A stretch of DNA of 55,459 bases, from IMG/VR virus record IMGVR_UViG_3300002334_000196, positions 1-55,459 of that record, one strand, 5' to 3'. This DNA is from a virus. Positions 15,993 through 24,532 of this stretch are shown in pieces (the stretch's first letter is position 1; each line of letters begins with the position of its first letter). The notes beneath the pieces are model-generated. The model saw only the letters and a program-made list of their open reading frames with translations, made no database searches and was not told the DNA's origin. The translations under genes were made by a program, and so were the position numbers.

Positions 15993-16543
15993 CCGGTCGG
16001 CGATACGCTTTTATCAGCCAAGCGTTTCTTCTCTGCGAAGTATTCAGCTTTGCTCTGTTTTTTCTGCGGTACTTGCGCTTCTTCACCTTCATAACCTGGA
16101 TTAGGATCGTCGTCATAATCTTGATCATCTGCTAATTCGGGCTCCACAGCCTCTGCTCGGTAATCAAGATAGTCAACGTCGAGAAGTTCTCTCAGACCTT
16201 CGCGCGCCAGTGTTACGGGTACAGCCGCTGTCCTACTTACATCTGGGCAACTAATTTCAATCAGTAGGTTTTTCAAATGCCGGATTTTATCATCCAGAGC
16301 ATCGTTATCGTTTGCCAATTTTGTATGAGTTTTATCTGTGTCAGCGACCATGCGCTTAGACATCTCATCAAACTCTTGCCCCCTGACCTGCATCTCGTTG
16401 TTGTGATTGTCTTTTAGAATTTGCATGCAAGCCTTGAAGTCATTGATTTGATTTGTCTTGTTTTCCAAGCCAGCTTGAAGCCGCGCTTTATTTACGCCAT
16501 AGTTGAATACTGTGTCCATCATTTGAGTTATTTCATTTTTCAT
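15986..16543 (-). CDS. Hypothetical coiled-coil protein, 185 aa
   Basis: Residues about 10-95 are predicted by eye to be helical and coiled-coil-like. The C-terminal part is acidic (DDQDYDDDP) and then lysine-rich. The start at 16543 is preferred because GGAG lies 7 nt upstream. No family recognised. Confidence 0.55.
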   Translation of the reverse strand: MKNEITQMMDTVFNYGVNKARLQAGLENKTNQINDFKACMQILKDNHNNEMQVRGQEFDEMSKRMVADTDKTHTKLANDNDALDDKIRHLKNLLIEISCPDVSRTAAVPVTLAREGLRELLDVDYLDYRAEAVEPELADDQDYDDDPNPGYEGEEAQVPQKKQSKAEYFAEKKRLADKSVSPTGK

Positions 16544-17057
16544 TTTCATTCTCCAATTTTAGTAAGAAGGTGAACAGGCTTGACATAAGCGCCAGACCCA
16601 TGGTTGATCCATATCTCGTTTGACCATCTTCGGCATGCGCTCTAATTACGCATTGCCAGTTGCATCCATAATCGCCTTCCGGCCACATGCTGCGCTGTAA
16701 AATTATGCGATGGTGTCTGGATTTGTCTGGGAGCATCCGCTCGACCAGTGCCAGCGCTGCATCGGCATCAGTTGTGAATTTTGGTGCCGGTACAATAAAA
16801 GTGCCTTGGTTACTGCATGTCCAAAACTCACCCTCGTAGCACCCATCATTTGTCTCGCGATCTTTTGGGTTCTCTCTGGTCTTAGCATACATGTCTGGAT
16901 CGTTAGTCATTTCTGATGCGTAATTAGGATCAGATCGCAGCACCGATGCAGCAATATGGGCGTCGAGTTCTCGGCTTGGTGAGTCTGCACAGTGTGCTAA
17001 TAATTCTGGCATGTATTTCGTGTGCAGGTATTGTCCAAGAGAAGCAAACTTAAACAT
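16533..17057 (-). CDS. Phage ABA-sandwich-like domain protein, 174 aa
   Basis: Unassigned protein whose middle segment DADAALALVERMLPDK, followed by a tryptophan-rich strand region, resembles the phage ABA-sandwich domain found in many small phage proteins. That domain has no known function. The start at 17057 overlaps the upstream stop by 8 nt. Confidence 0.5.
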   Translation of the reverse strand: MFKFASLGQYLHTKYMPELLAHCADSPSRELDAHIAASVLRSDPNYASEMTNDPDMYAKTRENPKDRETNDGCYEGEFWTCSNQGTFIVPAPKFTTDADAALALVERMLPDKSRHHRIILQRSMWPEGDYGCNWQCVIRAHAEDGQTRYGSTMGLALMSSLFTFLLKLENENEK

Positions 17058-17328
17058 GTGGTTCATCCAATTCAAGGATGTACAGAGCCAGAGCTTCCAA
17101 GCCTTCGCCGTTCACACGATACATCGTGCGGTCGTCAAGGAGATTGTAGGAAGCAAACCAGTACGGCGATTTCTCCAGTGCATCTTTCTCGGCTTGATCG
17201 CCGGTGATGAAATGGTTTCTACCGGTAAACTGATTGGTAGTTGCAGGGCGACCGATCGAATCATACATGCGATCCATCTCTGCGTCTGGCAAGATTCTTT
17301 CGGTCGATCCAGGTGTAATTTTTGACAT
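17050..17328 (-). CDS. Hypothetical protein, 92 aa
   Basis: Lies directly behind the MazG-like gene (one-base gap) and overlaps the next gene. The product contains NxFTGRNHFITGDQ near residue 30. Not recognised. A longer reading frame upstream to 17517 overlaps the MazG gene and is rejected. Confidence 0.55.
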   Translation of the reverse strand: MSKITPGSTERILPDAEMDRMYDSIGRPATTNQFTGRNHFITGDQAEKDALEKSPYWFASYNLLDDRTMYRVNGEGLEALALYILELDEPHV

Positions 17329-17329
17329 A

Positions 17330-17773
17330 TCAGTAGCTCTTTCCACCGGCCTTGTCCCGGTTTTCTTTTTTGTGATCGGCACGATCCATATTGTACCGGT
17401 TTTTCTCGACAACCGTAGCGCCAAGATTGTATCCTTGTTTACCTCCAGCAGCCAGCATGCGGATAAACGCATCTGCCCATTCTCCTTCAATGCCGTGACG
17501 GTGCGGGAGTTTATCATCCATGAGATTTTTACGATCTGCCTCCAGCGCCTCAGACAGTTCTGAATGGATCAAAGCCGTGGTTTCAGGGAAGCTGAATTCC
17601 TTGCCATCATACCAGCCAGCTTCTCTTTGCGTTTTCTCAGCCAGCATCTGCGCATATGCGAAACCTCTGACGGTTTGAGTTTCCATTACAGTTATGTTTG
17701 CAACATGAACAACTATTTCGTGTGGGAATCCTTCGAAATCCACCACATGTACTTTTGATGTTTTATCTGACAT
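17330..17773 (-). CDS. MazG-like nucleotide pyrophosphohydrolase
   Basis: A 147-residue protein. The C-terminal half contains HSELSEALE and EWADAFIRMLA, the two helices that supply the ExxE and ExxD metal ligands of the all-alpha NTP pyrophosphatase fold. The N-terminal 50 residues are unassigned. Expected activity is hydrolysis of (d)NTPs or nucleotide alarmones to monophosphates. The start at 17773 overlaps the end of the NAMPT gene. It is therefore linked to the NAD+ module. Confidence 0.7.
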   Translation of the reverse strand: MSDKTSKVHVVDFEGFPHEIVVHVANITVMETQTVRGFAYAQMLAEKTQREAGWYDGKEFSFPETTALIHSELSEALEADRKNLMDDKLPHRHGIEGEWADAFIRMLAAGGKQGYNLGATVVEKNRYNMDRADHKKENRDKAGGKSY

Positions 17774-19169
17774 CTTGAGCAACCCTTTCACGAATAGCTT
17801 CCATGTCACCGTCGATGGTTGTGAAGCCATTGACATAATGAGTGATGAGCGCATTAGGAAAGACCGGATTTGTATCTTCCTCAAAACTTAATAGCTGATG
17901 TCTGCTGGAATACCAGACATGATTTTCTTGGCTCACCCAGGCTCTGCCTTTTGCAGACGCTTTGCCTGGATCAGATTTTGGTTCTTTGTTGACTCCATGC
18001 CAGACCTCATCACCATATGAGATAGCATTACATTTCATCGCCCATTTATAATCATCACGATTGTGCTTCTGCAGCAGACCGCCACCCATACCAAATGCAG
18101 TATTATCGAGTGACCACAATGCATCAGCAATAGCACCAATCAGGAGGGGTAAAGAAGTATCGTCAAGTCCATCACCTTGGATCAACCGCACTTTATCGTG
18201 CAGCATTTTGAAGCCATCATTGTTGAAGGTAATACCAAACTGGACACCGAGGCGATCCAAACAATCTAGCACCATTGGGATTACTGCGCCAGAGTCGGGG
18301 CGGACGACAAGCTGACCAAGAATTGCAATAACTTCATCTCTGAGCGTGTTGCCCCAAACATTTGTACAGGCGTTTTCAATATCCCATGTGTCTGAGACGG
18401 TGCCAAACATCGTGTGACCAAAAGTCTCCAGCATGTGACGGTATGCTTCGACCTCTCGCCCTTCACCCCAACAGGCCATTGTTGAGTGTTCGGACGCCGG
18501 TATGGAAAATCCAGCCATATCACAATTGTAATATTGGCGAGCATGTAGCAGCGCCATCATTGTATCCGTACCTTGAAAACTGGTGAGATGCGCCCAGCCG
18601 CCGATGGCAGAAGATTCACGAGATGATACGCCGCGCGCACCGAAATCGTGGAGCTTGAATACAGCGGAGTCAACATCGCCACCTGTTTTGCGGAGAGCTT
18701 CTTCGATCAATCTCCTGTAGCCACGAGATTTGGTACCAACCGTAGATGGATACCAGATCGAACGGAGCATACGAGTTTCCTGATGCCCACAGAGCCAAGG
18801 AAAACGAGGATCGGTGTTGTGCGTCTGCAACATCGGTGTACCACGTTCGACAACAGTTCCTTCCGGCAGCGCATCAATGGCGATAGGAAGAAAGCCATCG
18901 AATTCATTGAGGATTGTTTGCCAGCCATCGAAATTGAATTCCAGCCCGGGGATGTGCTTCGGAATAACGTCTTGCGCTTCTTCAATATTCTGTGCGTTGA
19001 TGCGCATATTTTCGATGTACGGCTGCAGCCCCAGAAATGCAACTTCACAATCAGTGTCCGGGTTTCCCCGCGCCGTGATGTAGAACGATTTGTGCGTGGT
19101 ACCGGGTGGGTCCTGCAGATGGTGACTTTGCTTGTAGCTGTCGGTGTCGAGAATAATATTGGCTGTCAT
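17763..19169 (-). CDS. nadV: Nicotinamide phosphoribosyltransferase (NAMPT)
   Basis: A 468-residue NAMPT/NadV homologue, which makes nicotinamide mononucleotide from nicotinamide and PRPP. Recognisable segments are DTDSYKQSHH at the N terminus, HDFGARGVSSRES, HSTMACWGE, VVRPDSG and GMGGGLLQK, all conserved in the family. The start at 19169 is set by GGAGC six bases upstream. Together with the adenylyltransferase at 19578-20585 it can rebuild NAD+ in two steps. Established knowledge: phage NAMPT plus NMN adenylyltransferase forms the NARP2 pathway, which counters NAD+-depleting defences. Confidence 0.93.
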   Translation of the reverse strand: MTANIILDTDSYKQSHHLQDPPGTTHKSFYITARGNPDTDCEVAFLGLQPYIENMRINAQNIEEAQDVIPKHIPGLEFNFDGWQTILNEFDGFLPIAIDALPEGTVVERGTPMLQTHNTDPRFPWLCGHQETRMLRSIWYPSTVGTKSRGYRRLIEEALRKTGGDVDSAVFKLHDFGARGVSSRESSAIGGWAHLTSFQGTDTMMALLHARQYYNCDMAGFSIPASEHSTMACWGEGREVEAYRHMLETFGHTMFGTVSDTWDIENACTNVWGNTLRDEVIAILGQLVVRPDSGAVIPMVLDCLDRLGVQFGITFNNDGFKMLHDKVRLIQGDGLDDTSLPLLIGAIADALWSLDNTAFGMGGGLLQKHNRDDYKWAMKCNAISYGDEVWHGVNKEPKSDPGKASAKGRAWVSQENHVWYSSRHQLLSFEEDTNPVFPNALITHYVNGFTTIDGDMEAIRERVAQDVR

Positions 19170-19170
19170 G

Positions 19171-19569
19171 TTATGCTCCGATTTTTTGATTAGCATCAGA
19201 CCAGTTAACTTCGCCAGTCTCTTTAAGATGCAGTAATGTATTTATCGCCAGTTTTCTTTGAAGTGAAAGATCGCCGCCATATATGTCTGGCATGACCTTC
19301 TCTTCCGGTAAAAATAACAGCCTACCTTCGCTGTCCGAGATTCCCAAGAACTTATTTGCTGTACTATGTCTACCCCAATCCTGAGGTTCCATTTTACCTC
19401 CGTTCAATATATAATTAATATGCCCACATAGGCAGGAAGCTGTTCCGCATGAAGCTGTTCCGCATGAAGATGGCGATGTATAGATTTGATAATCTGCCAT
19501 ATCAAAAAATACTTCTTCATCTTTTAGGATGTCTATCAAGATATCAATATTCTGTTTATTGACTGGCAT
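19171..19569 (-). CDS. Hypothetical protein with a tandem CGTAS cysteine repeat, 132 aa
   Basis: It lies between the two NAD+ genes in the same operon. A 15-bp tandem duplication (about 19436-19467) encodes CGTAS twice, followed by CLCGH. The CGTxxCxxGH-like element occurs in other hypothetical proteins I cannot name. Zinc or redox binding is possible. The duplication may be recent. Confidence 0.6.
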   Translation of the reverse strand: MPVNKQNIDILIDILKDEEVFFDMADYQIYTSPSSCGTASCGTASCLCGHINYILNGGKMEPQDWGRHSTANKFLGISDSEGRLLFLPEEKVMPDIYGGDLSLQRKLAINTLLHLKETGEVNWSDANQKIGA

Positions 19570-19577
19570 GTTATTTC

Positions 19578-20585
19578 CTAAACGTTTAGAAGTTTCTGAA
19601 TAATTCGATAGTGGTCCGCAAAGAATAATTTTCCTTTACCATGCATCATGGTGATTGGATACCAGCTTGTTTTTGCCGCATCGTCTGCTGGGTGTACGTC
19701 TGGTAAAGTCGTAGCCGTAATTTTGAAATGTGTCAACCCAGAGATATTCCAACTGCGCGGATCGCGATTTTTGGCATCGAACACAATTGGAAGTGAAGCA
19801 GAGTCAATTAGTTCACTTTTTGTGATACCAATATTAGTCTCTTCCATCAATTCTCGGATAGAAGCATCAATTAATCTCTCGCCTTTTTCCAGAAAGCCTC
19901 CGGGAAACGCCAGAAGACCTTTGCCGGGCGCTTGGCCGCGTTCAATCAGTAGGATATGACCGTTGCACTCGACAAGCGCGTCAGCGGTCCTGTGAGGCCC
20001 TTTACCCCAAATGCTCTCATATTCGTGAATTAGGCACCATTCCGGTCTGAGAATATCTGCCAGTGGCGTCATCCGATCAAACACTTCTGCCCGATGTTTT
20101 TCGTTGCAGAAGAAATTCGGAGAAATAAATTGTGAACTGCCATTGAAAAACTGATCACGGATTGTCGTAGCACCCATGCCATCGAAATTTTCAGACTCGT
20201 AGAAGTTCCAATTTGGAAACCAGTCCAGATAAGATGAAGATTCATCTTTGTGATGTCCTACCAGCGTGATGTCCCACTGGTCGGGTGAATGAGTCCACTC
20301 TACCAGAATTTTGATCTGTTCAATCCAGCGCCCTGGCTGGTAGTCATGGTCGTCTGCGCGGGTGATGTGGATACGTGCTAATTCCTCAGTGGTGAATGCT
20401 GCTGTAATAATTGCTGAGCGCGCCTCTATATCCAAAGGATTTTTAGTTGTTGCCGGTACGTCCGCCGAGCCAATAATGATAATCACTTTATCAAAAAGCT
20501 CCAGCGCCTGTCTGGTTGTTTCCAGATGACCGGCGTGAAATGGTTGGAAGCGTCCGATGAAGACGCCGAGAGTTTGCTTGCTCAT
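19578..20585 (-). CDS. nadM: Bifunctional NMN adenylyltransferase / Nudix hydrolase
   Basis: A 335-residue fusion. The N-terminal domain has the nucleotidyltransferase motif GRFQPFHAGH and a later ATTIRDQF that stands for the ISxTxxR signature. It converts NMN and ATP to NAD+. The C-terminal domain has a full Nudix box pattern (GX5EX7REUXEEXGU) starting at GGFLEKGE and may cleave ADP-ribose-type compounds. The same fusion is known from other phages. It is the second step after NAMPT. The start at 20585 has AGGA upstream and an ATGA overlap with the gene before it. Confidence 0.92.
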   Translation of the reverse strand: MSKQTLGVFIGRFQPFHAGHLETTRQALELFDKVIIIIGSADVPATTKNPLDIEARSAIITAAFTTEELARIHITRADDHDYQPGRWIEQIKILVEWTHSPDQWDITLVGHHKDESSSYLDWFPNWNFYESENFDGMGATTIRDQFFNGSSQFISPNFFCNEKHRAEVFDRMTPLADILRPEWCLIHEYESIWGKGPHRTADALVECNGHILLIERGQAPGKGLLAFPGGFLEKGERLIDASIRELMEETNIGITKSELIDSASLPIVFDAKNRDPRSWNISGLTHFKITATTLPDVHPADDAAKTSWYPITMMHGKGKLFFADHYRIIQKLLNV

Positions 20586-20839
20586 TTTATTTCCTGACAT
20601 TTGTAATCTTTTCTTCGTTGTGCTTTTTTTATTTTTGCGTCTGCAACTGCCTCATCAATTACTGCGTCTTGTTTGCGCTGAGTTTTAAGATATATTTCTG
20701 CTGTAGCAAAACTGTCATATTGCCGTGGATAGTACCAGCCATCCATAATAGACTTTTTCCAGAACGGTCCCCACACATGATAAGAAACAAAGAAATTTCC
20801 ACTAGAAGTTGGTCCACATATTTTGTACCGTCTACTCAT
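20582..20839 (-). CDS. Hypothetical protein, 85 aa
   Basis: Basic protein that overlaps its neighbours on both sides (8 nt upstream, ATGA downstream), so it belongs to the NAD+ operon. The product has several tryptophans and tyrosines in the middle and a charged C-terminal helix. No family recognised. Confidence 0.6.
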   Translation of the reverse strand: MSRRYKICGPTSSGNFFVSYHVWGPFWKKSIMDGWYYPRQYDSFATAEIYLKTQRKQDAVIDEAVADAKIKKAQRRKDYKCQEIK

Positions 20840-21350
20840 TGCTTGTACCTCTGATGGATTCATCTTTGTAAGGGAAGCCGGATTTAGCCAAGGGCTCCCA
20901 GCCATTTTCGAATGTGATTTCGCCATCGTACACAGCGTATGCATGCTTTAGATCGGCGAAAGAATAAAGTGCATTTCCCTCAAAATGTGGGATTAGCGGT
21001 ACATGTTCCGGTCTTCCAAAAGGTGAGCAGCATGCTGTTGCTAAATATGATTTTGCACACGATACTAGAATGTGCCCGCGCGCGAATGGTTTAAGCGCCT
21101 TGCACAAATCTTTGTTATGCTGATAGAGTCGTCTTCCTTTATCAAGGGCGATCTCTTTTTCTTGATTCATTTCAGCAAGAATACATTTTGTTTCCGCTAA
21201 CTCTTCTTCCAAAGCTTCGTTGATTCCATTTGCGGAATCAATTTCCACTTCTTGCCGGGCAAGGTCTTCGCGCAACCCGGCAATAATTCCGTCACGGCGA
21301 GTGATTGCATTTGCTTGACGATGGATGGTGGCTTTGTCGGTGATGTTCAT
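20832..21350 (-). CDS. Hypothetical coiled-coil protein, 172 aa
   Basis: Residues about 10-90 form a likely coiled coil. The C-terminal half is compact and has GWEPLAKSGFPYKD near the end. AAGG precedes the ATG at 21350. Unknown function. First gene of the overlapping block that leads into the NAD+ genes. Confidence 0.55.
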   Translation of the reverse strand: MNITDKATIHRQANAITRRDGIIAGLREDLARQEVEIDSANGINEALEEELAETKCILAEMNQEKEIALDKGRRLYQHNKDLCKALKPFARGHILVSCAKSYLATACCSPFGRPEHVPLIPHFEGNALYSFADLKHAYAVYDGEITFENGWEPLAKSGFPYKDESIRGTSNE

Positions 21351-21406
21351 GCTGTTGCCTTTGAATGAGGACATGCCCAAACCATTTTGATCTAGGCATG
21401 TTGTGT

Positions 21407-21736
21407 TTAATTTTTGCCGGTCGAGTCATACTCTTCGGCATTACGCTCTTCGCGCTGTGCATCTGTTGGACGAGACGGAGCGAGGCTCTTGATCTCGCCT
21501 TGGCTCTGCAATTGCATCACCGGTGATGGGCGAACTCCATCGTCGATTACAATACGCACATTATTTTTGGCTGTAAAGCCTACAATCAATACGATCAAAG
21601 CAATCACGCACAATACAGCGTTCAGTTTCGTCGCGCGCGCCATCGCCATTAAGAAGAGGGTAATCACTACCCCTATCAGCCCAAATATTTTCATGAGGGC
21701 TAATAGGAAGTTGAGTCCGAGAAATTCAATGCTCAT
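21407..21736 (-). CDS. Small membrane protein, 109 aa
   Basis: Two hydrophobic segments (about residues 8-30 and 38-54) followed by a soluble, charged C-terminal tail. It overlaps the SPFH-like lipoprotein gene by ATGA, so the two are probably partners at the membrane. Confidence 0.6.
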   Translation of the reverse strand: MSIEFLGLNFLLALMKIFGLIGVVITLFLMAMARATKLNAVLCVIALIVLIVGFTAKNNVRIVIDDGVRPSPVMQLQSQGEIKSLAPSRPTDAQREERNAEEYDSTGKN

Positions 21737-22629
21737 CGGTTCAGAACCTTATTGGAAAGACCAACCGTGCCAAGTGCTTCAAACGGTACGAACGTAGTAG
21801 CACCGGATTTAGCCAACTCGTGAAGAACTTCCAACCGCTTATACTGCAAATACTTTTCAGTAATGGATTTAGCAGCGATTTCATTTTCTTCGGCAGCAGC
21901 CTGAGCTTTCTCGCGACGAATTGCGCGACTGGCTTTTGCGGCTTCCAGTTTTGTCTGGAGTTTGATCAGCATGATCTGCTTGGTAGCAGCTTCCTGCTCG
22001 ATTTCGATCCGACGATTTTCCGCTTCTTCTTTTTTCTTGAGAATAATAGCGGGGTAGTTGACCTTTCCTAAACCGGCAGTTTTGAAACCGATTGGAGTAT
22101 TCGCCAATACTTTTGTAAGACGTTCACGGATTTTTTCGTTGACAGCATCACGAGACGAAGCAACTTCATCAATAGTATACTTAGCAACGACTGCCCGAAC
22201 AGCATCGCGGATGATCGGCTTGGCATATGTGTTATAAACTTGTTCGAAGGTTACGGTTTTTCGTCCGTCAACAAGCGATGTTTTAACTCGCGCCAGAATA
22301 GCATCGGTTTTGCCATCGACGATTGATGCAGTCATGCGCAGATCGAAAGTCATTTCAAGCTGGTTACGCGGCATGAATACCGTAAAGGATTCTTTGATGC
22401 CGGTGTCGCTTTTTTCGATCAACACAAGCTCATCGCATACACCACCGAACATAGTCCAGCAATTTGCCAGACGAAATGTCGAAGGAGGGTAAGCCTCAGG
22501 CAGATAACCATTTTGAGTAAGCACCTTGCCTTCAAAGGCTGGTGGTACTTGCACCTTCTCTCCGAAGAAGCAGCCAGAGAGCATACTGCCCATAGCCATG
22601 ACGAGAGCAATTTTGATAATGTTCTTCAT
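21733..22629 (-). CDS. SPFH/band-7-like lipoprotein
   Basis: A 298-residue protein with a lipobox LSGC (C20). The region of residues 50-180 fits an SPFH/prohibitin-like domain. After it comes a long helix (about 190-260) rich in E, K, A and R, as in flotillin-type proteins. The C terminus is short and hydrophobic. SPFH proteins oligomerise into rings on membranes. A phage copy could guard or reorganise the inner membrane or modulate host proteases such as FtsH; that is inference. It has AAGGA at the start and is coupled to the two-TM protein downstream. Confidence 0.65.
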   Translation of the reverse strand: MKNIIKIALVMAMGSMLSGCFFGEKVQVPPAFEGKVLTQNGYLPEAYPPSTFRLANCWTMFGGVCDELVLIEKSDTGIKESFTVFMPRNQLEMTFDLRMTASIVDGKTDAILARVKTSLVDGRKTVTFEQVYNTYAKPIIRDAVRAVVAKYTIDEVASSRDAVNEKIRERLTKVLANTPIGFKTAGLGKVNYPAIILKKKEEAENRRIEIEQEAATKQIMLIKLQTKLEAAKASRAIRREKAQAAAEENEIAAKSITEKYLQYKRLEVLHELAKSGATTFVPFEALGTVGLSNKVLNR

Positions 22630-22667
22630 AAAAATTCCTTGGTTAGATTTTAGTTTCAGTGTGTCCG

Positions 22668-22696
22668 GTATTAGCCGGTATTAGTCCTGATGTAAA
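22668..22696 (-). promoter_or_regulatory. Sigma70-like promoter before the SPFH-like lipoprotein gene
   Basis: On the minus strand TTTACA, a 17-nt spacer, then TAATAC. A GTTAAC palindrome lies 19 bp upstream (22715-22720). A short direct repeat (TAATACCGG, then TAATACCGG) spans the -10 area. Confidence 0.5.
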
Positions 22697-22731
22697 GGAT
22701 TAGCTGATTTTATAGTTAACCTAGATTGCAA

Positions 22732-22950
22732 TCAGGTGTAGTGAAAATAGATGCAGTCAATATCATCATTGAGTTCAGCTATTTCTTTTTTCGCTGCATT
22801 CAGTCTCACCATGCGACTCTTACTGACACGCTGCACGTTCTGCAATTTATGTAGAAGGGCACTTTGAGAAAGTTCAGTCAGTCCCAAAAGAGTTTTAAGT
22901 CTCTTGTTCTCTTTTACCAAATCGTCTATTTTGGCTTTGTAATTACCCAT
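22732..22950 (-). CDS. Small coiled-coil protein, 72 aa
   Basis: It has a strong GGAGG ribosome binding site and overlaps the upstream coiled-coil gene by 8 nt. The protein is almost wholly helical with heptad-like leucines. It may pair with the larger upstream protein. Confidence 0.6.
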   Translation of the reverse strand: MGNYKAKIDDLVKENKRLKTLLGLTELSQSALLHKLQNVQRVSKSRMVRLNAAKKEIAELNDDIDCIYFHYT

Positions 22951-24130
22951 ACTTTTCCTCCAACCATTTGAATGCAGGATCGTCAAGAAAACGATAATGA
23001 TTATAGCCCTGCATTGCGAGACTGTTCTTCATTTGATGTATTGCTAGCTTGATGCTCATCGGTTTGTTGTTATTAAGATGAGTGCTTGATCCATAAGTGC
23101 TAAGACTTGGCGAAGCACTTTCATTTTTGATCGTATGATCCGATCTTCCGGTGACAAATCCTGTGTTTCTTGTAAACTGTTCGTGTTTACGATCCAAAGA
23201 ATATATCTGCTGACTCATTTTTTTCTTAGTTTGATTCAGCGTTTCAATTCTTATATTCTGACCCTCAATTTCCTCTTTTTGAGTGTAAATTATGTCTTCC
23301 TGACGTGCCACGGTGTCAAGGGCATGCTCTCTCGTTTTCACGGCGGCGGAGTACGCATCATTTGATTTTGCATAACTATCTTTGTAGGAGGAGGCATCGC
23401 GCGCTTCCTCTACCAGAGCTAGTCTGAGATTGGCAGCAACTAGCTCCGCCGTCTCCATCTTCTTCTCATGTTCATCGGCTCGTTCCCGCATTAGTGCAAT
23501 AGTGTGACCTTGATTGGTCCGGCACTTTTCCAACTCATCATGTTGGCGCAATAGTGTATCGTACTGATCTGATTTTCGCATCAGATCAGCCAGATCGGGA
23601 TTAGCTTTGCCAAACATCAAAATATGATCTTGGAGATTTTGCTTATCTGCGATCAGATGACGGATTCTTTCGGCATCGTCAGCAGCTTGCTTACGTAGTG
23701 CAATCAGTTCATTTGCGTCTTCGATATCTTCGCTCTGCTGCTCTTCGGCGTATTCCATAAGGGTGCCGTTAAGCACCTCTTTTTCTTCGAGCAATTTTTG
23801 CATGTCTCTGATCTGAGCATCTTTACCGGATAATTCTGAAATGCGTTTGCTGTCCAGCGTATCCTGCTCTTCAATCCAGTTGAAGGCATTATTGTAAGAC
23901 AGTAGTTTACCGGCATCATCGCTGAAAGTGGTTTTCCTGATTTCGTCTAAAGCTGAATGAAGATCGTATTTCATGGTTTTCTCCGGGTTTAAATAATGCG
24001 CAAGTATTCGGGATTCAATATCAGATAAGTCAACGTAGGTTAATGGTGGCTTAACGCCGCGTCGACATAATCTATTGACTTCCTGTATTGCCGGTGGGCT
24101 GTAGGAGTGTCTGCCGGAAGGTGTAGTCAT
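22943..24130 (-). CDS. Long coiled-coil protein with a DNA polymerase A motif-A-like N terminus, 395 aa
   Basis: Residues about 60-330 form a long coiled coil. Near residue 35 the sequence VDLSDIESRILAHYL matches the family A polymerase motif A pattern DxSx(I/L)ExRxLAH, yet no other polymerase motif follows. The start at 24130 is supported by an ATGA overlap with the small membrane gene upstream. A second in-frame ATG at 23974 has GGAGAAAACC before it, so a shorter form lacking the motif may also be made. Function unknown; the coiled coil suggests a structural or scaffold role. Confidence 0.6.
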   Translation of the reverse strand: MTTPSGRHSYSPPAIQEVNRLCRRGVKPPLTYVDLSDIESRILAHYLNPEKTMKYDLHSALDEIRKTTFSDDAGKLLSYNNAFNWIEEQDTLDSKRISELSGKDAQIRDMQKLLEEKEVLNGTLMEYAEEQQSEDIEDANELIALRKQAADDAERIRHLIADKQNLQDHILMFGKANPDLADLMRKSDQYDTLLRQHDELEKCRTNQGHTIALMRERADEHEKKMETAELVAANLRLALVEEARDASSYKDSYAKSNDAYSAAVKTREHALDTVARQEDIIYTQKEEIEGQNIRIETLNQTKKKMSQQIYSLDRKHEQFTRNTGFVTGRSDHTIKNESASPSLSTYGSSTHLNNNKPMSIKLAIHQMKNSLAMQGYNHYRFLDDPAFKWLEEKYG

Positions 24131-24246
24131 AGCCATACCGCCGTTGCATATCCTGCACCAAAAGCAATGCCAAAGACAACTAAACCAATGGCGATACCAA
24201 ACGTCCAGAGCATCTTATCTATATCTTTACCTAAGCCCTGAAACAT
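24127..24246 (-). CDS. Small membrane protein, 39 aa
   Basis: A single hydrophobic segment with GxxxG-like spacing (residues about 13-37). It starts in a TAATG overlap and ends in an ATGA overlap, so both boundaries are fixed by neighbours. Unknown function. Confidence 0.6.
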   Translation of the reverse strand: MFQGLGKDIDKMLWTFGIAIGLVVFGIAFGAGYATAVWL

Positions 24247-24431
24247 TACCAGACCCTCTGTCTTGGCATCGGGCGAGCGCTGATGCATTTAACTTCTTCA
24301 CCGGCGTAGGTGTAATAACCAGCGCCTTCGCTGATGAGTTCTTTCACCTCTTTGCGAGCAAAGGCAGCAGTGCGCCCAACCGGTACGGATACTGTGACAA
24401 GCATGGTCACTCTTTTTCTAGTCTTCGCCAT
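24246..24431 (-). CDS. Hypothetical protein, 61 aa
   Basis: Small basic protein with AGGAGG before its ATG at 24431 and TAATG overlaps at both ends. It has the layout of a compact alpha-beta domain. Not recognised. Confidence 0.6.
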   Translation of the reverse strand: MAKTRKRVTMLVTVSVPVGRTAAFARKEVKELISEGAGYYTYAGEEVKCISARPMPRQRVW

Positions 24432-24532
24432 TAGTTTACGCCTCCTAGCGTCTGCACTGCAGTGGGTATTGCATATAAACAACCCCAAATTGTGAATGAA
24501 ATAACGATGGCATAAGTTGTCCATTTAAACAT
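24431..24532 (-). CDS. Small membrane protein, 33 aa
   Basis: One hydrophobic helix (residues about 6-26) with GAGGA upstream. It overlaps the preceding gene by 8 nt and the next by TAATG. The tight arrangement supports a real gene despite its size. Confidence 0.5.
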   Translation of the reverse strand: MFKWTTYAIVISFTIWGCLYAIPTAVQTLGGVN

